A stretch of DNA of 64,000 nt from Streptomyces sp. R33 (GTDB lineage Bacteria > Actinomycetota > Actinomycetes > Streptomycetales > Streptomycetaceae). Below the pieces are notes generated by a model, which had not been told where the DNA came from, did no database searches, and saw nothing but the letters and a program-made list of their open reading frames with translations. The stretch spans positions 1,984,001 to 2,048,000 of the forward strand of contig NZ_CP165727.1 in NCBI RefSeq assembly GCF_041200175.1, written 5' to 3'. Both the position numbers and the translations under genes were made by a program. Of this stretch, positions 17,067-24,396 are shown piece by piece (position 1 is the first letter of the stretch; every line of letters starts with the position of its first letter).

Positions 17067-18228
17067 GCCGTCCGGCCCCCGCCGGGCAGCCCGGGGTCCA
17101 GCGGACCTCGGCTCCCAGCGCTGCCAGGAGTACGACGACCAGGGCGAGCAGCTGCCAGAGCCCGGCGGTGGCCGTGCCGACCGGGACGGTGGCCAGGACG
17201 AGTACCAGCGCCGCCGCCCGGAACCGGGCCGGGCCGATCCCGAGCACGGCCCGGAAGGCCAGGTCCCCGGCCAGGTAGAGGGCGATCCCGCCGGCCAGGG
17301 CGAGCGCCGGGCCGGTGTGCAGGTGCTCGCCCAGGTGTCCGATGGTCTTCTTGACGCCGGCCGCGAAGGCGGCGATGCCGAGCAGCATGGGCAGGAAGGC
17401 GTAGTAGTACGCGAGCATCGCCAGCTTGAAACGCTTCTCCGGGGCCGTCTCGGCGAAGACCTCCTCGGCCCGGCCCTCGTCGCGGACGAAGTACATCCAC
17501 CACAGCGCCGACGCGACGGCGAGCGCGAGGAAGGCACCCCCGGCGATCCCCACGGACAGGGGCAGCGAGCCGGTCCCGATGCCGATCGCGATCACGGACT
17601 CGCCGAAGACGATGATCAGCAGCAGTCCGTGCCGCTCCACGAGGTGCTCCGCGCTCATGCCGCCCAGCTGGTCGCTGACCGTCGTCACCGCGGACGCGGC
17701 CTCGGCGGGCTCCGCCCCGCTCGCCGCCACCCTCTGCACAAGCTGCGGCACGGCGAACTGGATCAGCAGGGCGAGCACCCACAGCCCCCAGGCGGGCGGC
17801 CCGTCGAAGAACCCGGCCGCCAGCACGGACAGCGCACACAGCAGGTTGGGCAACGCGAACCAGAGCACGCCGGAGCCGTGGGCCTGCGTGTACAGGGCGC
17901 TGTGCACGAGGACGACGAACACGTACCCCAGGCCGAACGCGACCCCGCCGGCCCCGAACGCGGTCGGCACCGCCAGCGCGCACACCAGGAACGCCCCCAT
18001 GGCCAGCATCAGCAGGACCCTGCGCACGGTGCGGTCGGGCGGCACCTGGTTGGTCAGGTGCGCGTAGCCCCCGTACATCCAGAACAGCACGGTGAAGATC
18101 ACCAGAACCTGGCCGGCGCCCCGGAAGCTGATGTCGTCGGCCAGCAGCACCGTCAGCTGGGTGATGGTGAAGACGAAGACCAGGTCGAAGAAGAGCTCCA
18201 ACGTGCTGACGCGGTGCGGTGTTTCCAT
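17050..18228 (-). CDS. Low temperature requirement protein A (LtrA) family
   Basis: 392 residues from ATG 18228 with GGGGGG spaced six bases upstream; longer starts exist but lack this site. The N-terminal STLELFFDLVFVFTITQ signature and about ten to twelve TM helices define the LtrA family, first noted in Listeria for growth in the cold, biochemical role unknown. The central VERHGLLLIIVFGESVIAIGIG block is also family-specific. It overlaps the convergent KAS III-like gene tail to tail by 17 bases, so the transcripts would be antisense at their ends. Confidence 0.88.
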   Translation of the reverse strand: METPHRVSTLELFFDLVFVFTITQLTVLLADDISFRGAGQVLVIFTVLFWMYGGYAHLTNQVPPDRTVRRVLLMLAMGAFLVCALAVPTAFGAGGVAFGLGYVFVVLVHSALYTQAHGSGVLWFALPNLLCALSVLAAGFFDGPPAWGLWVLALLIQFAVPQLVQRVAASGAEPAEAASAVTTVSDQLGGMSAEHLVERHGLLLIIVFGESVIAIGIGTGSLPLSVGIAGGAFLALAVASALWWMYFVRDEGRAEEVFAETAPEKRFKLAMLAYYYAFLPMLLGIAAFAAGVKKTIGHLGEHLHTGPALALAGGIALYLAGDLAFRAVLGIGPARFRAAALVLVLATVPVGTATAGLWQLLALVVVLLAALGAEVRWTPGCPAGAGRPTGSG

Positions 18229-18437
18229 GCGTGACCCCCCTGGATGCAGACGTGCGGCGCTCATCCGACCGCCTCGGGGCCCGTGGTGTCCAGCGCGTAT
18301 CGGCATCCGGGCGCGCCGGGGCCCGTACGACCTGAGACGTACGCGGATCCCGCCCGGTGGAGGGACGCGCCGGCCCGGGGCGGGGCCGGAGGATGAAGGC
18401 ACGCACGCCATCCGCCGCCGAGGGAAGCGAACGCCGC

Positions 18438-18899
18438 ATGATCCGCAGGTCCGTCATCCTGACCACCGCCGCAGTCGTCACGGCCGTGGGGCTCGCGACC
18501 GTGGTCGCCCTCCCGGCCGCGGCCGACTGGTACGGGAACCGCCACCAGGAGACGGGCACGTACGCGACGGGCGCCGAGGCGAAGACGGCACGGGCCTCGG
18601 TCCCGCGCTGGCTGGCGGACGACGCGACGTCGGTGCAGTACGCGATGAAGACGACGGGCGGCGACCGCCTGCTGACGGCGACCCTGCCGGACGAGCGGCT
18701 CCCGACCCCGTGCACGACGGAGCCGCGGCCGCACGCGCAGGAGGTCCCGTTCGCGGAGGACTGGTTCCCGAAGGACGCCCGGGAGAAGGCCACCGCGCGC
18801 TGCGGTCTGTACTACGCCTACATGGACGGCACCACCCTCTACGCGTGGCAGCACAACGACGACTGGCTGAGGGCCGAGCGCACCGCGGCGGCCCGCTGA
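18438..18899 (+). CDS. Small secreted or membrane-anchored protein, unknown
   Basis: 153 residues from ATG 18438, chosen because AGGGAAG is upstream and a signal peptide follows directly: basic IRRS, hydrophobic VILTTAAVVTAVGLATVVALPA and an AAA|DW cleavage-like site. The mature part is about 120 residues with two cysteines (near 102 and 126) that could form a disulfide, and many Trp/Tyr. I recognise no family. It is the only gene between ltrA, on the other strand, and tRNA-Leu. Confidence 0.6.
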   Translation: MIRRSVILTTAAVVTAVGLATVVALPAAADWYGNRHQETGTYATGAEAKTARASVPRWLADDATSVQYAMKTTGGDRLLTATLPDERLPTPCTTEPRPHAQEVPFAEDWFPKDAREKATARCGLYYAYMDGTTLYAWQHNDDWLRAERTAAAR

Positions 18900-19043
18900 C
18901 CCGCGAGACGCGCAGTCTCGCCACCCCCTCGGGGACATGCCTGCAGGTCAGCGAGCGGCCCGGGCCCGAATACCTGGTCGGAAGCACCCCGATCCTTTGC
19001 TATTGTTGTCCTTGTCGCCGCGGGAAACCGGGGCCGACCACCG

Positions 19044-19128
19044 GTCCGGGTGGCGGAATGGCAGACGCGCTAGCTTGAGGTGCTAGTGCCCTTTATCGGG
19101 CGTGGGGGTTCAAGTCCCCCCTCGGACA
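19044..19128 (+). tRNA. tRNA-Leu (anticodon GAG)
   Basis: 85 nt with a long variable arm. The acceptor stem GTCCGGG pairs with CTCGGAC (one G-T pair). The anticodon loop TTGAGGT sits between CTAGC and GCTAG, giving GAG, which reads CUC/CUU. The T arm is GGGGGTTCAAGTCCCCC. The discriminator is A and CCA is not encoded. A possible -10 (TATTGT) is at 19001-19006. Confidence 0.96.
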
Positions 19129-19137
19129 CAGAGCAAG

Positions 19138-19162
19138 AACCCCACTTAGGTGGGGTTTTTTG
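19138..19162 (+). terminator. Intrinsic terminator after tRNA-Leu
   Basis: Stem AACCCCAC/GTGGGGTT with a TTAG loop is followed by a run of T, starting ten bases after the tRNA. It is one of the few canonical U-tract terminators in the window. Confidence 0.9.
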
Positions 19163-19262
19163 CGTTGGGGGTGCGGTGGCTCCGCGTCGTCCGGCTCGGG
19201 CGGCGGGGGCGGATCCGGTGGTGCGGCATCATGGGGCGCCACGGGGTCGGAGGGGAAGCAAC

Positions 19263-20933
19263 GTGTCGCACGACGGACCGGACAGCAGCATCGTGATCGC
19301 CGGGCGGTACCGCCTGGAGAAGCGATTGGGCAGAGGCGGCATGGGGACCGTCTGGCGGGCCTGCGACGAGCTCCTCGGGCGTCCCGTCGCCGTCAAGGAG
19401 CTCCACGTCGACGGGGGCGCGGACTCCAGGGCCGCCCTGCGGGAGGCCCGGACCGTCGCGCAGGTCAGGCATCCGCACGTCGTCGTCGTGCACGACGTCG
19501 TGGAGCACGAAGGGCGCCCCCACATCGTCATGGAACTCGTCGAGGGCGGTTCGCTGGCCGACCGGCTCGGCGCCGAAGGCCCGCTGGACCCCGCCGAGAC
19601 CGCGCGGACCGGCCTGGCCCTGCTCGGCGCCCTGACCGCGGCGCACGCGCGCGGGGTGCTCCACCGGGACGTCAAGCCGGCCAACGTCCTCATGGAGGCC
19701 GGGACCGGGCGGGTGGTGCTCACCGACTTCGGCATCGCACGGCTCGCCGGGTCCACCACCATCAGCGAGACCGGCGCGTTCGTCGGCTCGCCCGAGTACA
19801 CCTCGCCCGAGCGCATGCAGGGAGCCGTCGCGGGACCCGAGTCCGACCTGTGGTCGCTCGGCGCCTTGTTGTGCGCGGCGCTGACCGGTCGCTCGCCCTT
19901 CCACCGCGATTCGCTCGGCGGGGTCCTGCACGCCGTCGTGTACGACGAGATCCGGCCGCCGGCGCAGGCGGGGCCGCTGGTTCCGGTCATCCGCGGCCTG
20001 CTGGAACGCCTCCCGGAACGGCGGATGGGGGCGGCGGAGGCCGAGCGGCTGCTGTCGGCGTACGTGAGCACGGGCAAGGTCCCCGTCGTCGTCGCCGACC
20101 GGGTACCGGCACCGGGTCCGGTGACCGCGCCGCCGACCGGGCGCGCATCCGGCGGGGGCGCCGCGGTCGGCTACTCGCCGACCGAGCACGTCCCGCAGTC
20201 GGCCGCCCCGGCCCGGCGGGCCCGGCCCGCTCTGCGGGCGGGGCTGTTCGCCGCGCTGTTCGCCGTCGCGGTCGCCGGCGCCGTGGCCGTCACCTCGCAG
20301 CTCGGCGGACGGTCGGCGGACGGCGGAGGGGAGGCGGCGCCCGCCGCCACCGCCTCCGGATGGAGCCGGGCTTCCGCCGGCGCCGCCGACGCCAAGCCCG
20401 CGCAGACCCTCTCGCCGACGGCGGCCCCCGCCCGTACTGCGCCCCCGTCGGTGCCCGCGGCCGCCAGGCCCGCGCCCGCCGGGTACCGGTCGGTGTCCGA
20501 CCCTGCGGGCTTCGGCCTCGCCGTGCCCGAGGGCTTCCAGCGCTCCACCGATGCCGAGCGGGTCTTCTACACGTCGCCGGACGGGGCGTTCCGGATCGGC
20601 GTCAAGGTGAAGCCGGCGGTGTCCGACGGGCCGGTCGCCGTCATGCGGCTCTCGCACGCGAGCGGCCCGGCCACCAACCCCGGCTACCGCGACGGCACGG
20701 TCGTCCCGACCACCCACAACGGACTGCCCGCCGCCCTCTGGGAGTTCACCTGGAACGGGTTCACCGCTGCCGAAGGCGCCCGGCACACCTTCGACGTCTG
20801 CTGGGACGAGAACGGGCGCATGTACGACGTGTGGGTGTCCGCGCCCGTCGGCCGGCTCGCGGAGGCGCGGAGCCACTTCGACGCGGCGCTGGACTCCTTC
20901 GTCCCGGGCGGGCCGGCAGCCGAGAACCGCTGA
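19263..20933 (+). CDS. Membrane-anchored serine/threonine protein kinase
   Basis: 556 residues from GTG 19263 (GGAGGGG upstream). The Hanks-type kinase domain fills about residues 10-270: glycine loop LGRGGMGTVW, Lys45 in VAVKEL, catalytic HRDVKPANVL (about 136), DFGIARL and the SPEYTSPE activation segment. A linker, then one TM (about 322-342), places a C-terminal domain of about 190 residues outside the cell. That domain has no PASTA repeats; its YRSVSDPAGFGLAVPEGF opening recurs in many Streptomyces kinases and may bind an extracellular ligand. It phosphorylates unknown targets. It is probably monocistronic. Confidence 0.93.
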   Translation: MSHDGPDSSIVIAGRYRLEKRLGRGGMGTVWRACDELLGRPVAVKELHVDGGADSRAALREARTVAQVRHPHVVVVHDVVEHEGRPHIVMELVEGGSLADRLGAEGPLDPAETARTGLALLGALTAAHARGVLHRDVKPANVLMEAGTGRVVLTDFGIARLAGSTTISETGAFVGSPEYTSPERMQGAVAGPESDLWSLGALLCAALTGRSPFHRDSLGGVLHAVVYDEIRPPAQAGPLVPVIRGLLERLPERRMGAAEAERLLSAYVSTGKVPVVVADRVPAPGPVTAPPTGRASGGGAAVGYSPTEHVPQSAAPARRARPALRAGLFAALFAVAVAGAVAVTSQLGGRSADGGGEAAPAATASGWSRASAGAADAKPAQTLSPTAAPARTAPPSVPAAARPAPAGYRSVSDPAGFGLAVPEGFQRSTDAERVFYTSPDGAFRIGVKVKPAVSDGPVAVMRLSHASGPATNPGYRDGTVVPTTHNGLPAALWEFTWNGFTAAEGARHTFDVCWDENGRMYDVWVSAPVGRLAEARSHFDAALDSFVPGGPAAENR

Positions 20934-20955
20934 GGACCGCCCCGCTGCCTCCTGT

Positions 20956-20985
20956 CCCGCCGTCTCCCGTCCCGCCGTCTCCCGT
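20956..20985. repeat. 15-bp tandem duplication
   Basis: Two perfect copies of CCCGCCGTCTCCCGT lie in tandem just past the kinase gene. It is non-coding, with no function evident. Confidence 0.8.
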
Positions 20986-21084
20986 CCGGTGCACGATCGG
21001 CGGGGCGCTGCGCGTTTCCGGGCCGTCGCCGCGGGGAGTGTCTCCCCCTGACGCCCCTTCCGCACCTCCGGCCGGCCCTTCCCC

Positions 21085-21133
21085 ACCTCCCTGGGGAGGT
21101 CTTGTGGAGGTCTTCTCACGGTGATCAACCGTG
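21085..21133. promoter_or_regulatory. Direct repeats and palindrome before the acyl-CoA synthetase gene
   Basis: GGAGGTCTT occurs at 21095 and 21106, exactly 11 bp apart. The first copy is also the right arm of ACCTCC-CTGG-GGAGGT (21085-21100). A second inverted repeat, CACGGT-GATCA-ACCGTG, spans 21117-21133 and ends 48 bp before the start codon. This looks like a regulated promoter with sites for one or two factors. Confidence 0.45.
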
Positions 21134-21181
21134 GGGAGGCGTGGGGGTAGCGTCGCCGCGCTGCGCGGAGAGGAGCGGGGC

Positions 21182-23005
21182 ATGCGCGAGATCACCGTCC
21201 CACCAGTCGTTGTTGCGGCGCCCGTCGGCGGGCTCGCCGACGCCGTCTTCCGGCATGCCCTCGAGGATCCCGGCCGGGTGGTGCTCGGGCGCAAGACCGA
21301 CGGGGTCTGGCGGGACGTGACGTCCGCGGAGTTCGCCGCCGAGGTGCTCGCGCTGGCGAAGGGGTTGCTGGCCCAGGGGGTCCGGTTCGGGGAGCGGGTC
21401 GCCGTCATGTCCCGGACCCGGTACGAGTGGACGCTGTTCGACTTCGCCCTGTGGGCGATCGGCGCCCAGCCGGTCCCCGTCTACCCGACCTCCTCCGTCG
21501 AGCAGGTGCACTGGATCCTGCAGGACTCCGACTGCACCGCCTGCGTCGTCGAGGACGAGGACCAGGCCATGACGGTCGGGTCCGTCATCGAGCGGCTCCC
21601 GCACCTGCGGCGGCTGTGGCAGCTCGACGCCGGGGCCGTCGAGGCGCTCGTGGCGGACGGCCGCGGGGTCGCCGAGGACCTGGTGCACCGGCACCGTGCC
21701 GCGGTCACGCCCGACGCCGTCGCCACGGTGATCTACACCTCGGGGACCACCGGGCGCCCCAAGGGCTGCGTGCTCACCCACGGCAATTTCATGTACGAGG
21801 CCGACACGATGGTGGCCCGCTGGGAGTCGGTCTTCCAGGCCGGGCCGGGTGAGCAGCCCTCCACGCTGCTGTTCCTGCCGCTCGCCCACGTCTTCGGGCG
21901 GATGGTGGAGGTGGCGGCCGTCCGGGCGCGGGTGAAGCTCGGGCACCAGCCGGTGCTGGCGGCGGCCGAGTTGCTGCCGGACCTCGCCGCGTTCCGGCCG
22001 ACGTTCGTACTGGGGGTCCCGTACGTCTTCGAGAAGGTCTTCGCGGCGGCTCGCCGCAAGGCGGAGGCGGAGGGGCGCACGGGCCCCTTCGACCGGGCCG
22101 TCGAGGCGGCCGTGCGGTACGCGGAGGCGCGCGAGCAGAAGGCGTTCGGCACCGGGCCGGGCCCTTCGGCGGCGCTGCGCATGGAGCACCAGCTCTTCGA
22201 GAAGCTCGTGTACGGGAAGGTCCGCGAGGCGATGGGCGGCCGCGTCAGGCACGCCATGTCGGGCGGGTCGGCGATGTCGCGCCGGCTCGGGCTGTTCTTC
22301 GACGGGGCCGGGATCACGGTGTTCGAGGGCTACGGGCTGACCGAGTCCTGTGCGGCGGCGACCGCGAACCCGCCGGGCGCGACGAAGTACGGCACGGTGG
22401 GCCGGCCGATCCCGGGCAGCACGGTGCACATCGCCGACGACGGGGAGGTCTGGCTGCACGGCGGCCACATCTTCAGCGGGTACCTCAACGACCCGCGCTC
22501 GACGGAGGAGGTACTCCGCGGCGGCTGGCTGGCGACCGGCGACCTGGGGCGGCTGGACGAGGACGGGTACCTCACCATCACCGGGCGCAAGAAGGAGATC
22601 CTGGTGACCTCCAACGGCAAGAGCGTCTCGCCGACCGCGCTCGAGGAGCGGGTGCGTTCGCATCCGCTGGTCGCGCAGTGCGTGCTGGTGGGCAACGACC
22701 GGCCGTACGTGGCCGCCCTGCTCACACTGGACATGGAGGGGATCGCGCACTGGCTGTCGATGCGCGGCCGCCCGCAGATGCCCGCGGCGCAGCTGGTCCA
22801 CGACCCGGATCTGACGGCGGAGGTCAGGCGGGCGGTGGTGGCTGCGAACACCCTGGTCTCGCAGGCCGAGGCGATCCGCACCTTCCGGGTGCTGGCGGAG
22901 CAGTTCACGGAGGAACAGGGACTGCTGACGCCCTCGTTGAAGCTGAAGCGGCGGGCGATCGAGAAGGCGTACGCGATGGAGGTGGCGGCCCTCTACCAGC
23001 CCTGA
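21182..23005 (+). CDS. Long-chain acyl-CoA synthetase (AMP-forming)
   Basis: Activates fatty acids to acyl-AMP and then acyl-CoA. 607 residues from ATG 21182 (GAGGAG upstream). The ANL-family motifs are present in order: P-loop YTSGTTGRPKGC (about 181-192), EGYGLTESCA (about 382), the TGD/hinge segment WLATGDLGRLDEDGYL and the GRKKEILVTSNGKSVSP region with the adenylation lysine environment. The length fits the FadD15-like long-chain group. An operator-like cluster lies upstream (21085-21133). The gene is followed by a 112-bp gap and the ABC transporter operon in the same direction. Confidence 0.92.
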   Translation: MREITVPPVVVAAPVGGLADAVFRHALEDPGRVVLGRKTDGVWRDVTSAEFAAEVLALAKGLLAQGVRFGERVAVMSRTRYEWTLFDFALWAIGAQPVPVYPTSSVEQVHWILQDSDCTACVVEDEDQAMTVGSVIERLPHLRRLWQLDAGAVEALVADGRGVAEDLVHRHRAAVTPDAVATVIYTSGTTGRPKGCVLTHGNFMYEADTMVARWESVFQAGPGEQPSTLLFLPLAHVFGRMVEVAAVRARVKLGHQPVLAAAELLPDLAAFRPTFVLGVPYVFEKVFAAARRKAEAEGRTGPFDRAVEAAVRYAEAREQKAFGTGPGPSAALRMEHQLFEKLVYGKVREAMGGRVRHAMSGGSAMSRRLGLFFDGAGITVFEGYGLTESCAAATANPPGATKYGTVGRPIPGSTVHIADDGEVWLHGGHIFSGYLNDPRSTEEVLRGGWLATGDLGRLDEDGYLTITGRKKEILVTSNGKSVSPTALEERVRSHPLVAQCVLVGNDRPYVAALLTLDMEGIAHWLSMRGRPQMPAAQLVHDPDLTAEVRRAVVAANTLVSQAEAIRTFRVLAEQFTEEQGLLTPSLKLKRRAIEKAYAMEVAALYQP

Positions 23006-23117
23006 CGGGCCCGGCACCAGTTGACTGACGATGCGTCACTTCACTTCGTCAGCAATATTGACGATCCGTCAGGTCGCCCACAGAATGCGGGGATTCCGAC
23101 CGGAGGGGATCCCACAC

Positions 23118-24386
23118 ATGTTGCGACCGATCCGCACCCTGGCCGCCGCGGCGGCGGCCCTGGCGCTCGTCTCCGCCTGCAACTCCGCCTCCAACAGCAG
23201 CTCCCCCGGCAAGCCCGACGCGGGCACTGCCGCCAACTTCCGCGGGGTGACCGACCGGTCGATCAAGGTCGGCGGCATCGTCTCCATGACCAGCGCCAGC
23301 GGCTACAGCAAGAAGGACACCGACCTCGGGGCCAAGGCCCGGTACCTGAGGGCCAACGCCGAGGGCGGGATCCACGGGCGCACGATCGAGTACCTGGGCG
23401 CGGAGGACGACGGCCAGGACCCCGCCAAGAACATGGCGGCCGCCCGCAAGCTCGTCCAGCAGGACAAGGTCTTCGCGATCTCCCCGATGAGCTCGGTCAC
23501 CTTTTCCGGCGCCGACTTCCTGGAGCAGGAGAAGGTCCCCACCTTCGGCTGGGGCACCCTGCCCTCCTTCTGTGGTCCCAAGTACATCTACGGGTTCAAC
23601 GGCTGCCTGGTCCCCTCCCCCGGCGGCACCCTGAACCAGACCTGGCCCGAGGGCATCGCCCGGATCCTCGGCGGGGCCAAGGGCAAGTCGGTCGCGGTCA
23701 TCGCCACCGACAGCGACGCCGGGAAGTTCGGCATCCGCACCTTCCAGCAGGGCTTCACGAGCGCGGGGTTCACGGTCTCCTACGCCAAGGCCTCGGTACC
23801 CGCGACGGCGGTGCCGAGCGACTGGTCGGCGTACGTGAAGGAGATCCTCGCCGGCAACGACGGCAAGGCGCCCGACGCCGTCGTCTCGGTCATGCAGACG
23901 CCCAACAACATCGGCTTGTTCACCGCGCTCAAGCGCGCCGGGTACAAGGGCCTGCTCTCCGACCCCACCGACTACGACCCGGGGCTGCTCGCCAAGGACG
24001 CCACCAAGCAGGCCCTCGAGGGGGTGCACGTCCTGCTCCAGTTCGAGCCCTTCGAGTCGGCGAGCCCGGCCATGGCCCAGTTCAAGGCGGACATCAAGGC
24101 CGCCTCGGGTGGCCAGGAAGTGCCCCTGAACATGCACATGTTGACCGGGTACATGTCCGCCGACCTGTTCGTGTCCATCGCGCAGAAGGCGGGCAAGGAC
24201 CTCACCGTCACGCACTTCCAGAACGCCGCGCAGAGCTTCTCCGACACCGGCACCCTCGTCGGCGACCGGGCCGAGCCCAAGGGGCAGAAGGACAGCTTCG
24301 GCTGCGGCGCACTGGTCCAGCTGAAGAACGGGGCGTACGAGGTCTCCGTACCGTTCAAGTGCCACGCGCCGATCCCCTTCAAGTAG
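23118..24386 (+). CDS. Branched-chain amino acid-type ABC transporter substrate-binding lipoprotein
   Basis: 422 residues from ATG 23118 (GGAGG 13 bases upstream). A lipoprotein signal peptide ends in LVSAC, with Cys near residue 21 as the predicted lipid-modified residue. The mature part has the type I periplasmic-binding fold of LivJ/LivK-like proteins (VGGIVSMTSASGYSKKDTDLGAKA; AEDDGQDPAKNMAAARKLV). It is followed after ten bases by the permease-permease-ATPase fusion and then a second ATPase, giving a complete importer. The ligand could be a branched-chain amino acid, amide or aromatic compound; the sequence does not decide. Confidence 0.92.
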   Translation: MLRPIRTLAAAAAALALVSACNSASNSSSPGKPDAGTAANFRGVTDRSIKVGGIVSMTSASGYSKKDTDLGAKARYLRANAEGGIHGRTIEYLGAEDDGQDPAKNMAAARKLVQQDKVFAISPMSSVTFSGADFLEQEKVPTFGWGTLPSFCGPKYIYGFNGCLVPSPGGTLNQTWPEGIARILGGAKGKSVAVIATDSDAGKFGIRTFQQGFTSAGFTVSYAKASVPATAVPSDWSAYVKEILAGNDGKAPDAVVSVMQTPNNIGLFTALKRAGYKGLLSDPTDYDPGLLAKDATKQALEGVHVLLQFEPFESASPAMAQFKADIKAASGGQEVPLNMHMLTGYMSADLFVSIAQKAGKDLTVTHFQNAAQSFSDTGTLVGDRAEPKGQKDSFGCGALVQLKNGAYEVSVPFKCHAPIPFK

Positions 24387-24396
24387 GCCCGGTCCC

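Noticed and set aside
19044..19162. Integration (att) site at tRNA-Leu
   Set aside because: No duplicated tRNA 3' end, integrase or excisionase gene was seen nearby; the following gene is a host-type kinase.
21095..21116. PHO box (PhoP site) in the 11-bp direct repeats
   Set aside because: The spacing fits, but GGAGGTCTT does not resemble the GTTCACC core of Streptomyces PHO boxes.
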